Shown: positions 18,875 to 26,852 of the stretch, piece by piece
Numbering within the stretch: the stretch's first letter is position 1
Layout of the letters: every line of letters begins with the position of its first letter
Assembly (NCBI RefSeq): GCF_000338295.1
Contig: NZ_ANMO01000116.1
Coordinates: 62,001 to 126,000 of the forward strand
Direction of reading: 5' to 3'
Source of the DNA: Rhodopirellula europaea 6C
Lineage (GTDB): Bacteria; Planctomycetota; Planctomycetia; Pirellulales; Pirellulaceae
Length of the DNA: 64,000 bases
The notes under the pieces: model-generated
Told to the model about the DNA's origin: nothing
Database searches by the model: none
Seen by the model: only the letters and a program-made list of their open reading frames with translations
Made by a program: the position numbers and the translations under genes

Positions 18875-20416
18875 TCAAAGAAGTCCGAGGGCCTGCTGCC
18901 ATGAACGCTTTTGTTTGGTGACGCCGTACTCTTTGTGCAGTTCGGACCAGGATTTGGAAATCGCGGCGCAAGCGTCCTCAGGAGTTTGTCCGCCTGTCAA
19001 GCATTTGCGAACTTCGCTGTCCAAGGCCGCGAGATATCGATCGCCGCCGACCAAGTTCAGTGGTGGCATCACGTTTGGATTTTGCCAAGCTGACCGAAGC
19101 CACGGCTGGTAGTTCCCGCCCGCCGCATCATCGATGGATGAACTGGACGTCGGATGCTGCAATCCAGGGATCGAGCGATACAACGGTTCGCTGCCTTCGC
19201 CTCCCGCCAACCATTTCAGAAACTGACTGGCCGCCGCGGTTTGTCGGCAGGATGCGGCGAGGGATCCAACGATGGTTTGCGGTGCGAACACGACGCGTCC
19301 GGTTCGTTCCAGCTTCTCGCCGTCGGCATCGACCACATCGGACTGGACGATCGGGAACGCGGCGACTTGGACATTACTGGTCGCAGCGGCTTCGTCGTCC
19401 GCATTCCGTTCGGTTTGGTTTTGTGGAAAGCCGATCCCAGCGACCAGTTTGCCGGAGCCGACGTTGCGAAAAATTTCGCCGGGAGTCATCGGTGACTCGG
19501 GGCCGTATTTGACGGTGGCTGCCATTTGCCGCAGGACATCGACGTATTCCGGCCGCGTCAGCAACGGTTCCAGCGTGTTGCGATCGAACAACCAAGTGGC
19601 GCTGAGGACGGAGGCCAATCGCCACAGATACGAAACACCGGCCCAACCTTCCGCGGTGGGCTCGGCAACCTGACCGGGGAATTCCGAGGCGAGTTGCTCG
19701 AATGCTTCCCAGGTGATGGTCGACGATGAGGAAACCTTGCTCGTCGCCTTTTCGCCGACCAGCATCGCTGGCAATGATCCACCCAGGCACTTGGCTCGCA
19801 ATTCTCGTCCATAGGTCGTCGCCACGCGGACTGCGGGCGGATCCGCTTTGTTCACGGTGAATTCTGTGTCTGCGTTTGAGCTGGCGTCCGACTTCAGCGG
19901 TGGCATGACGAGGTCACGCGAAACCAATTCGCCGAGCTGGCTGAGCGGATACGCGATCACATCCGCCTTTGCCGCGGCGTCCCAGATGGACGGTTCGTCC
20001 CCGGAAGTTTCCGACGATGCACTGGTGGCAGAGGTGCTCGGCGGAGCGATGACGGTGATCTTCAGTGGTTGTTCGCTGATGGATTGCCATGTTCGACGCA
20101 AGGTGTCGGCGTCGGCCTCGGTTCCTGTCCAAATCACACGCAGTGGAACGTCAGTGCGAACGGTGGGGGCGGATTCGGATTCGTCGCTCACGGAAGTTTC
20201 GCGGCAACCGGCCAACACGGCGACTCCGGCGGCCGACGTCCAACCCAACCACTGCCGTCGTTGCAGCACAGAAGGCTGGCCGCGATTGGGCTCACTCGAT
20301 TGGCTGGAAGGCGAAATGTCGCCACTCTGGTTCGGGCCGCCATCGGCGAACGAGGCAGTTGGGGACGCATCCCGATCGGCAGATTCAATCTTCGCGAGGC
20401 GAGTTTTCGCAGACAT
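18875..20416 (-). CDS. Tat-exported lipoprotein, extracellular solute-binding protein family 1-like
   Basis: A 513-residue protein with a long polar N terminus (about 50 residues). A twin-arginine motif RRQWLG and hydrophobic segment follow, ending in a lipobox LAGC near residue 70, so Tat export and lipidation are likely. The rest looks like a family-1 (maltose-binding type) solute-binding fold: [19 protein letters not shown] near the start, an internal [22 protein letters not shown] and [15 protein letters not shown] near the end. No ABC permease or ATPase gene is adjacent, so the transporter is elsewhere or the protein acts alone. It sits upstream of, and probably in one transcript with, the photolyase gene. 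The fold is inferred from a few motifs. Confidence 0.72.
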   Translation of the reverse strand: MSAKTRLAKIESADRDASPTASFADGGPNQSGDISPSSQSSEPNRGQPSVLQRRQWLGWTSAAGVAVLAGCRETSVSDESESAPTVRTDVPLRVIWTGTEADADTLRRTWQSISEQPLKITVIAPPSTSATSASSETSGDEPSIWDAAAKADVIAYPLSQLGELVSRDLVMPPLKSDASSNADTEFTVNKADPPAVRVATTYGRELRAKCLGGSLPAMLVGEKATSKVSSSSTITWEAFEQLASEFPGQVAEPTAEGWAGVSYLWRLASVLSATWLFDRNTLEPLLTRPEYVDVLRQMAATVKYGPESPMTPGEIFRNVGSGKLVAGIGFPQNQTERNADDEAAATSNVQVAAFPIVQSDVVDADGEKLERTGRVVFAPQTIVGSLAASCRQTAAASQFLKWLAGGEGSEPLYRSIPGLQHPTSSSSIDDAAGGNYQPWLRSAWQNPNVMPPLNLVGGDRYLAALDSEVRKCLTGGQTPEDACAAISKSWSELHKEYGVTKQKRSWQQALGLL

Positions 20417-20559
20417 CGTGGGGGCTCGTGGGACGTCGTTCTGAATGTTGGTTGCGTGGTTGAAAACGCAAGTACGCGTTATACTGCCCGCCAGTTCGCT
20501 TTATCGGAGCGGCTCTTATCCCCCTCGTCTTTGATTTCACCGTACTGAAGCAGCGCAAT

Positions 20560-22089
20560 ATGGCTCATTATCTTGGCATCGACATTGGCACCAGCGGCAC
20601 GAAGACCCTGCTGATCGACGAAACCGGCCAGGTGGTTGCCGAGGCGAATGCTGAATATCCCATGGAACAACCCAAACCGGGTTGGACCCAACAGGATCCT
20701 GAGCACTGGTGGGCGGCGACAAAAAAGACCGTCAAAGCGGTGATGAAAAAATCAGGTGTCGACAAGGCTGACGTGAAAGCGATCGGTTTGTCGGGACAGA
20801 TGCACGGTTCGGTTTTTCTGGACCGTGATGACAATGTGATTCGTCCGGCATTGTTGTGGAATGACCAACGCACCGCGGATCAGTGCGATCAAATCACGTC
20901 GGCCGCTGGCTCACGTGAAAAACTGATCGGCATGGTCGCCAATCCGGCTTTGACCGGGTTTCAGGCTCCCAAAGTGCTTTGGTTGCGAGATAACGAGAAA
21001 CGCAACTTCGACAAACTCGCGAAAGTTTTGTTGCCCAAGGACGACATCCGCCGGCGACTGACGGGCGACTATGTCACCGAAGTCAGCGACGCCAGCGGCA
21101 CGTTGTTTTTGGACGTGAAAAACCGCGATTGGTCGAAGGCTTTGCTTGGCAAATTGGATTTGTCCACCGACCTTCTGCCTCGCGTGGTCGAGTCCGAAGA
21201 CGTCACGGGTACGTTGACCAAAGAAGCCGCGAAGGCTCTCGGGCTGACCACAGAATGCAAGGTTGTCGGGGGGGCGGGAGACTGCGCCGCCGGAGCGATT
21301 GGCAACGGCATCGTGAAAACGGGTTTGCTGAGCACGTCGATCGGAACCAGCGGTGTGATGTTCGTCCACAGCGACGAACCCAACGTCGATGCGTCCGGGC
21401 GACTCCACACGTTCTGTCACGCCGTTCGCGGAAAGTGGCACATGATGGGGGTGAACTTGACCAGCGGCGGTTCGCTGCAATGGTGGGTAGATCAAGTCGT
21501 CCAAGGTTTGGCTGGTATTCCCGCGTCGAAGCGGTTCGAAGCCGCCACGGCGGAAGCTGAAAAGGCAATCGCCGGCAGCGGCGGGATGCTATTTTTGCCC
21601 TACCTGAACGGTGAACGAACACCGCACGCGGATCCAAACGCTCGCGGTGCATTCGTTGGTATGAATCTCACCCATGATCGAGCGGCAATGACCCGAGCGG
21701 TGATGGAAGGCATCACATTTGCACTGCGTGACAGCCTGGAAATCATCGAGTCGCTCGGCGTTCCTGTTCGCCAAATCCGCGCCAGCGGTGGCGGCAGCAA
21801 GAACGTGTTTTGGCGTCAGATGCAAGCCGATGTGTTCGGCAAGAAGATCACGACCTTGAAGGTCGAGCAGGGACCAGCCTTCGGCGTCGCCTTGCTCGCC
21901 GCGGTCGGCGATGGTGCTTACAAGCACATCGCGCAGGCATGCCAAGCGACCATCGAAGTGGCTGCCGAAACCAAAGCGGATCGTTCCGCGAAACTCACTT
22001 ACAACAAGCTCTTTCCTGTCTACCGATCTCTGTACGGCAGTTTGAAAGACGACATGCACCAACTGGCTGAATTGCAATCAACAAATTGA
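20560..22089 (+). CDS. xylB: Xylulokinase
   Basis: A 509-residue FGGY-family sugar kinase closest in pattern to xylulokinase, which phosphorylates D-xylulose to xylulose-5-phosphate for the pentose phosphate pathway. Landmarks are the ATP-binding loop GIDIGTSGTKTLL at residues 5-17, GLSGQMHGSVFLD near 76, WNDQRT near 103, VVGGAGDCAAGAIGNG with the catalytic aspartate, NGERTPH and RASGGGSKNVFWRQM. Length and motif order are normal. Its stop overlaps the TTG start of proB. No xylA or xylose transporter is adjacent, so whether it serves xylose catabolism or another pentose route cannot be told. Confidence 0.92.
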   Translation: MAHYLGIDIGTSGTKTLLIDETGQVVAEANAEYPMEQPKPGWTQQDPEHWWAATKKTVKAVMKKSGVDKADVKAIGLSGQMHGSVFLDRDDNVIRPALLWNDQRTADQCDQITSAAGSREKLIGMVANPALTGFQAPKVLWLRDNEKRNFDKLAKVLLPKDDIRRRLTGDYVTEVSDASGTLFLDVKNRDWSKALLGKLDLSTDLLPRVVESEDVTGTLTKEAAKALGLTTECKVVGGAGDCAAGAIGNGIVKTGLLSTSIGTSGVMFVHSDEPNVDASGRLHTFCHAVRGKWHMMGVNLTSGGSLQWWVDQVVQGLAGIPASKRFEAATAEAEKAIAGSGGMLFLPYLNGERTPHADPNARGAFVGMNLTHDRAAMTRAVMEGITFALRDSLEIIESLGVPVRQIRASGGGSKNVFWRQMQADVFGKKITTLKVEQGPAFGVALLAAVGDGAYKHIAQACQATIEVAAETKADRSAKLTYNKLFPVYRSLYGSLKDDMHQLAELQSTN

Positions 22090-23255
22090 ACGAATCCTCA
22101 GAAGCAAACGATCTCGCCATTCGGCGTCAGATCATCGACGAAACCCAATGCGTGGTGGTCAAGGTCGGCACGCGAGTTCTCACTACATCGGACGGCAAAC
22201 TCGATCTCGAACGCGTGGATCGACTGGCGGAACAACTTTGCCGCATCGCCGACACCGGACGTCAAACCATCATGGTCAGTAGCGGTGCCGTCGGCGCCGG
22301 CGTCGCCAAGCTGGGTTTGCCGCAGCGTCCAACCGACCTGAAGTCGTTGCAGGCGATCGCTGCGATCGGGCAAGCCGACTTGATCGGTGCCTACGAAAAG
22401 TCGTTGCAGAAACGAGGCCGGCACGCCGCTCAGGTTTTGCTAACCCGAAACGACCTTCGTCGTCGCAGTGGTTACTTGCACGTGCGAAACGCGCTCAACG
22501 GAATTGATGAGCTGGGCGCGATCGCGGTCGTCAACGAAAACGACTCGGTCGCCGTTTCGGAATTGAAGACGACCTTCGGCGACAACGATCGTTTGGCCGC
22601 GCAAGTCGCGGGACTTTTCAACGATGTGATGCTGATTTTGTTGACGGATGTTTCCGCGCTGTACGACGGACACCCCGACGAAAAAGACAGCCAGCCAATT
22701 CACATGGTTCACGATGTGGACGACGGTGTGATGGCGTTGGTTGACGATCAAGTGTCGGCGGTCAGCAAAGGTGGCATGGGCGGGAAGCTTCGAGCTTCAA
22801 AGCTGGCCAACTCGCACGGGCATCCCACCATCATTGGATCCGGTACCGAAGATTACGTACTCGACCGAATTTTCGCGGGCGACGCCGTCGGAACACTGTT
22901 TGTGCCTCCGAAGCGTTCGCTGAAAGGACGTCGACGTTGGATTGGCAGCTCCGCCAATGTTGCGGGAACGTTGTTCCTCGACCAAGGCGCGGTGGACGCC
23001 ATTCAAAAGCACGGCCGCAGTCTCTTGGCGATTGGAATCCAACGTGTCGAAGGGACCTTCGCGCACGGGAATGTGGTCCGCTTAGTCGGTCCCGACGGCG
23101 AAGAGTTCGGACGTGGGCTATCAAACTACCGCAGCCACGAAGTGGCTCGCATCGCTGGAAAACCCAGCGAGCAAATCGAATGGATCCTCGGGCATCGTCC
23201 GTACGAAAACGTGATTCACCGCAACAACTTGGTGCTGCGGATCGTTCCCGAATGA
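22086..23255 (+). CDS. proB: Glutamate 5-kinase with PUA domain
   Basis: A 389-residue ProB, which phosphorylates glutamate in the first step of proline synthesis. The amino-acid kinase domain (about 1-270) has VVKVGTRVLT, MVSSGAVGAGVAKLG, QVLLTRNDLRRRSGYLHVRNAL, VVNENDSV, FGDNDRLAAQVA and KGGMGGKLRAS. The C-terminal PUA domain (about 290-375) has RRWIGSSANVAGTLFLDQGAV. The only in-frame start compatible with the conserved N terminus is the TTG at 22086, which overlaps the xylB stop as TTGA and implies translational coupling. proA is not adjacent. Pairing with a sugar kinase is unusual and has no obvious metabolic logic. Confidence 0.93.
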   Translation: MNESSEANDLAIRRQIIDETQCVVVKVGTRVLTTSDGKLDLERVDRLAEQLCRIADTGRQTIMVSSGAVGAGVAKLGLPQRPTDLKSLQAIAAIGQADLIGAYEKSLQKRGRHAAQVLLTRNDLRRRSGYLHVRNALNGIDELGAIAVVNENDSVAVSELKTTFGDNDRLAAQVAGLFNDVMLILLTDVSALYDGHPDEKDSQPIHMVHDVDDGVMALVDDQVSAVSKGGMGGKLRASKLANSHGHPTIIGSGTEDYVLDRIFAGDAVGTLFVPPKRSLKGRRRWIGSSANVAGTLFLDQGAVDAIQKHGRSLLAIGIQRVEGTFAHGNVVRLVGPDGEEFGRGLSNYRSHEVARIAGKPSEQIEWILGHRPYENVIHRNNLVLRIVPE

Positions 23256-23261
23256 GCCGTG

Positions 23262-23283
23262 GGCCGGGCTTCTAAGCCCGGCC
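23262..23283. repeat. GC-rich inverted repeat of the dispersed palindromic family
   Basis: GGCCGGGCTT and AAGCCCGGCC form a 10-base inverted repeat around two bases. It sits between the convergent proB and glycosyltransferase genes and shares the GGGCTT/AAGCCC core with the elements at 23291 and near 62.7 kb. No T-run follows on either strand, so it is not a standard terminator. Confidence 0.75.
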
Positions 23284-23290
23284 AAACCCG

Positions 23291-23317
23291 AGCGACGGTC
23301 TTGGAAGACCATCGTAC
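23291..23317 (-). repeat. 27-base palindromic repeat element (reverse orientation)
   Basis: Read on the minus strand this matches the element at 62734-62760 at 22 of 27 positions. The core is GGTCTTCCAAGACC instead of GGGCTTCCAAGCCC, so the palindrome is kept by a paired T-A for G-C change. Confidence 0.75.
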
Positions 23318-23352
23318 AAGCAGTTGGCTGAGCCGGTACGCAACCCGTCCGG

Positions 23353-24306
23353 CTAAGCCGCACGCCGAAGCGGTTCGCGATGCACGGAAGTCATCGGTAA
23401 CGTTTCGGGATTGTCATCCACGGACAGAACGCCGGATGTTTGCACGGAACGCGAAATCGCGTTTCCGGCCAACGGAGCGGTCATGCGTCGAAGGCCCGAG
23501 ATCAAACTGGATGGACGAAGTCCGCCGGCCAGTGTGGTTGTGAGCAACCGTTGGATACCGCGACCCCAACCAGCTGATCCACCGCCGCGGAAGTGATCCG
23601 AGATGGCTTGCAGGCGGCGATGGTTTTGGTGGATGCGAAGGTCGTAGTCGAGCACTTCGGTTTCGAAGTCGATGCTCATCACGCTGTCTTCGGCAACGAC
23701 GCATCGCCAACCTGCTTGCGTGGTCAAGTGACCGTAAGCAAGCGATGCTTCGATCGTGTCGGTACCGCGATAGCTGATCGCCAAACTGCGAAGCAGATCA
23801 CGACGCCAGAACGACGCGGCCAGAAAGGCTCCTTCGACGCGAGCGGCGGCTTTGCGAGCGACTTGTTTGTCGCCAAATCCGATTGGGCCGCAGGCGGACG
23901 AAGCGGTGGTTCGCCAGCCAGCGTGCTCGATGCGTTGCGTTTCCGAGTCACGGACCACGGGCACGACCACACCGGTTTCGTGGCCTTCGAATTGTGCGAG
24001 AGCTGCGTCGGTCCAGTTTTCCGTGGCGACGTGGCCATCCGCGACGACGTGCACGAATCGGCCCATCGCCAATTCAGCGGCTTCGGAAATCTGGCGCAGG
24101 ACGCTGGTCGAACCACTGTCGACGAAACGAACTTCTTCGCCCAAATCAAACGGGTCGTCATAGGTCCCGTCATGAGGCACAATCACCTCGCACCCATCTG
24201 GGCGATGCTGCAATACGCTTGCGAGCGAGGATTCGAAAGCCGCGCCATCACCACCATGAGGGACGACGATCGACAAACGCGGGATGTTAGACAAATTTCG
24301 CACCAC
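23353..24306 (-). CDS. Glycosyltransferase family 2-like protein
   Basis: A protein of about 317 residues. The N-terminal region RLSIVVPHGGDGAAFESSLASVL followed by CEVIVPHDGTYDDP is the opening of a GT-A fold, family 2 glycosyltransferase. The expected DxD metal-binding motif is replaced by ADGHV near residue 90, so catalysis is uncertain. The C-terminal half has VEGAFLAASFWRRDLL, as in the acceptor-side region of GT2 proteins. No membrane helix is evident. There is no ATG near the N terminus: GTG codons at 24306 and 24303 and a TTG at 24318 are possible starts, and the choice is arbitrary. It is divergent from the aldo/keto reductase. Confidence 0.68.
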   Translation of the reverse strand: MVRNLSNIPRLSIVVPHGGDGAAFESSLASVLQHRPDGCEVIVPHDGTYDDPFDLGEEVRFVDSGSTSVLRQISEAAELAMGRFVHVVADGHVATENWTDAALAQFEGHETGVVVPVVRDSETQRIEHAGWRTTASSACGPIGFGDKQVARKAAARVEGAFLAASFWRRDLLRSLAISYRGTDTIEASLAYGHLTTQAGWRCVVAEDSVMSIDFETEVLDYDLRIHQNHRRLQAISDHFRGGGSAGWGRGIQRLLTTTLAGGLRPSSLISGLRRMTAPLAGNAISRSVQTSGVLSVDDNPETLPMTSVHREPLRRAA

Positions 24307-24529
24307 TGCACCTGCCAAGGATTCTGCTTACCGGGCCGACCGAGACCCTCGGTTCGCCGCTGAGAAAGGATTTCGGACGCAACCGTGATTCCAGTTGAGA
24401 CGATCGGTCCGGTTCATCTCGAAAGCCGGCAAGTTCCTTTTGAGGCAGACGGACCGACCCGATAATCGTCATCGCTTTCCAGACCCTTCCTTTTTCCACC
24501 CGCGAATCTCACCACGTGAAACGTTTGCT

Positions 24530-25528
24530 ATGAAACAAGTCCCCCTTGGTCATGATGGTTTTCCCGTTTCGCGACTTGGATTCGGGGGGTGGGCTCTTGG
24601 TGGACAATGGGGCGCTCAAGACGACGAGGCTTCCCTCGCTGCACTTCAGCACGCCATCGAACACGGGATCACTTTCATCGACACTGCTCCCGGATACGGG
24701 GATGGCCGCAGTGAACAAGTCATCGGTCAGTTCTTGAAACAGCTGCCCGCCGCGATCCGCGAAAAGATTCATGTGGCGACTAAAACGCCACCTTCGGAAG
24801 GCCCGTGGCCGCCTAGCCCGTATTGCCGCTGGCAAGATCGATACGGTGCCGCCTACATCCGAGCGAACGTCGAAGAACGCTTGCGAAACCTCGGTGTCGA
24901 ATGCCTTGATCTGTTGCAACTGCACTCGTGGACGTCGGCTTGGAACGATGATCCGCAGCCACTGCTCGTGCTGCAAAAGCTTCGTCAGGAAGGCAAGATC
25001 AACCGCATTGGCTTGTGCACGCCCGAGCAAGATCAGAACTGCGTGATCCAGTTGATGCGAGATGGATTGGTCGACGTGGTTCAGGTCGTGTTCAACATCT
25101 TTGAACAAGAACCCGCGGCCCAGTTGTTGCCCGTTGCAGAAGAAACGGGGACCGGAGTGATCGTTCGCGTTTCATTGGACGAAGGTGCCCTGACCGGCAA
25201 GTACTCGGCCGATCACCAGTTCCCGGAGGACGACTTCCGGTCCGGTTACTTCGCCGGCGATCGCATGCAGCGGACGGCGAAGCGAGTCGATGCCATTCGC
25301 GATGATTTGAAAGAGTTCGGGTTGGACGAACACTATGCATTGGCCGCGACCGCGATTCAGTTCGCCATGTCACCCTCGGCGGTTCAAACCGTGATTGTCG
25401 GTATGCGAAATGTCGAACAAGTCGCATTGAACGTGGCGACGGAAGCCTTGCCGGCTTTGCCCGAGGACTTCCTTCGTCGTTTGCAACTGCACCAATGGCG
25501 TCGCGGCGTTTGGTACAGCGGCAAGTGA
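24530..25528 (+). CDS. Aldo/keto reductase
   Basis: A 332-residue TIM-barrel oxidoreductase of the aldo/keto reductase superfamily, NADPH-dependent. It shows VSRLGFGGWALGG near the start, the catalytic aspartate and tyrosine in FIDTAPGYGDGRSEQVIG, the lysine in VATKTPP and the histidine in LLQLHSW, so the tetrad appears complete. The C-terminal cofactor-binding segment contains FAMSPSAVQTVIVGMRNVEQV. The start is the ATG at 24530; the frame is open 45 codons upstream but that part lacks homology. The substrate is not predictable. It is convergent with the DUF1552 gene with a single base between stops. Confidence 0.9.
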   Translation: MKQVPLGHDGFPVSRLGFGGWALGGQWGAQDDEASLAALQHAIEHGITFIDTAPGYGDGRSEQVIGQFLKQLPAAIREKIHVATKTPPSEGPWPPSPYCRWQDRYGAAYIRANVEERLRNLGVECLDLLQLHSWTSAWNDDPQPLLVLQKLRQEGKINRIGLCTPEQDQNCVIQLMRDGLVDVVQVVFNIFEQEPAAQLLPVAEETGTGVIVRVSLDEGALTGKYSADHQFPEDDFRSGYFAGDRMQRTAKRVDAIRDDLKEFGLDEHYALAATAIQFAMSPSAVQTVIVGMRNVEQVALNVATEALPALPEDFLRRLQLHQWRRGVWYSGK

Positions 25529-25529
25529 A

Positions 25530-26852
25530 TCACAGACCGGCGAGTGATTGATCCGCGTCGCCGAACTCTTCCATCGGCACTCCCATGCGATCCATGATCG
25601 ACAGATACATGCTGCAAAGCCGTCGGTCGTCGTCGGATTTTTCGAGGTAGTCCAACACACGACCGGTTTCCATGTTTCCTGACAAGCCACCGGTCAACAG
25701 CACCGGCAGTTTGCTGGAATCGTGAGCGTTGCCTGACCACATGCTGGAAAGGAACAACAAACATGAATGGTCCAACACCGTGCCGTCGCCTTCCGCCATC
25801 GCGTCCAGCTTGCCGGCCAAGTACGCGTACTGGCTGCAGTAGTATCGCGAAATCCGTTCGTAGGCATCCGAGCGATCGCTGTGCGAAGCCGAATGGTGCG
25901 TCGATTTGACGTCCAGGAATGGATAGAACAATCCCGACAAATCACGGTTAAGCAACAGCGTCGCAACACGAGCTTTGTCGGTTTGAAAACCCAACGCAAC
26001 GATGTCACACATCAATCGCATGTGCTCTCGGATATCTTCTGGCAACCCGTCGTCGGGACGTTTCATTGCATGGATTGGTTTGCCTTGGTCTTTCGCTCGA
26101 TCACTCGCTTTCGCGTGCGCAGCTCGCATCGACGCCGCACGTTTCTCCACCTCACGAACGCTGCTCAAAAACTCTTCTAACTTGGCTCGGTCGGACACGC
26201 TGACTTGTCGTCGCAAAGACGCCGCGTCTTCACCCACTCGGTCCAGAATGCTTTCGTTGCGACGACTGCCCTGATTATCGAACAGTGCGTCAAACGCGAG
26301 CGATGGGTAGACCTCCATCGGCACCGGCGAAGTCGCGTTTTGCCACGAAATGTGGGAGCTGTACGCCATCGAGAAATTGGTCTCGTGGTATCCCGTGACC
26401 GGTTGCTCACACCCAAGAACCAAACTTGGAACCGCCGTTTGATCTTGGAAATGATTCGCGAGCACTTGGTCCATGCTGATGCCGCCGCGAAGCTCGGATC
26501 CTTTCTTGAGCGAAGCACCCGAAAGAATGTTGCCGGTTTGCCCCGGGTGAATGCCCACCCCGGTCGCGTTCTCGTTGAACAGTCCGGTGATGAAGTTCAT
26601 CTTGTGTTTGAGCGATTCCATGGGAGCCAGGCTTTTGCCCAGCTCCATGTCTTTGCCGGAACCTTTGGCCCACCAGTGATCCGCATTGATCCCGCAACCC
26701 ATGAACAACGCGGCAAAGCGTTGTGGGGTTTCGGCGGCATCATTTCCAACCATCGTTTCGCGGCCCCAAACCGGGATCGATTCCAACCAAGGCAAAGCCA
26801 TGGCCACACCGGCACCGCGCAGCAATGTTCGTCGATTGACAGCGTGAGTCAT
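25530..26852 (-). CDS. DUF1552 Tat-exported protein
   Basis: A 440-residue protein of the DUF1552 family. It starts with a twin-arginine signal (NRRTLLRGAGVAMALPWLES). Family landmarks are RFAALFMGCGINADHWWAKG, FITGLFNENATGVGIHPGQTGNILSGA, SMDQVLANHF and THHSASHSDR. The family is abundant in planctomycetes and Verrucomicrobia, and its function is unknown; it has been compared with sulfatase/phosphatase-like exported proteins. Its ATG overlaps the stop of the upstream cytochrome-like gene as ATGA. This is the usual partner arrangement for the family, so the two products probably work together in the periplasm. Confidence 0.93.
   Translation of the reverse strand: MTHAVNRRTLLRGAGVAMALPWLESIPVWGRETMVGNDAAETPQRFAALFMGCGINADHWWAKGSGKDMELGKSLAPMESLKHKMNFITGLFNENATGVGIHPGQTGNILSGASLKKGSELRGGISMDQVLANHFQDQTAVPSLVLGCEQPVTGYHETNFSMAYSSHISWQNATSPVPMEVYPSLAFDALFDNQGSRRNESILDRVGEDAASLRRQVSVSDRAKLEEFLSSVREVEKRAASMRAAHAKASDRAKDQGKPIHAMKRPDDGLPEDIREHMRLMCDIVALGFQTDKARVATLLLNRDLSGLFYPFLDVKSTHHSASHSDRSDAYERISRYYCSQYAYLAGKLDAMAEGDGTVLDHSCLLFLSSMWSGNAHDSSKLPVLLTGGLSGNMETGRVLDYLEKSDDDRRLCSMYLSIMDRMGVPMEEFGDADQSLAGL

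Noticed and set aside
20460-20485. Possible promoter TTGAAA ... TATACT before xylB
   Set aside because: The spacer is only 14 bases, too short for a sigma-70 promoter, and no better -35 pairs with the TATACT. Planctomycete promoters also cannot be assumed to follow the E. coli consensus.
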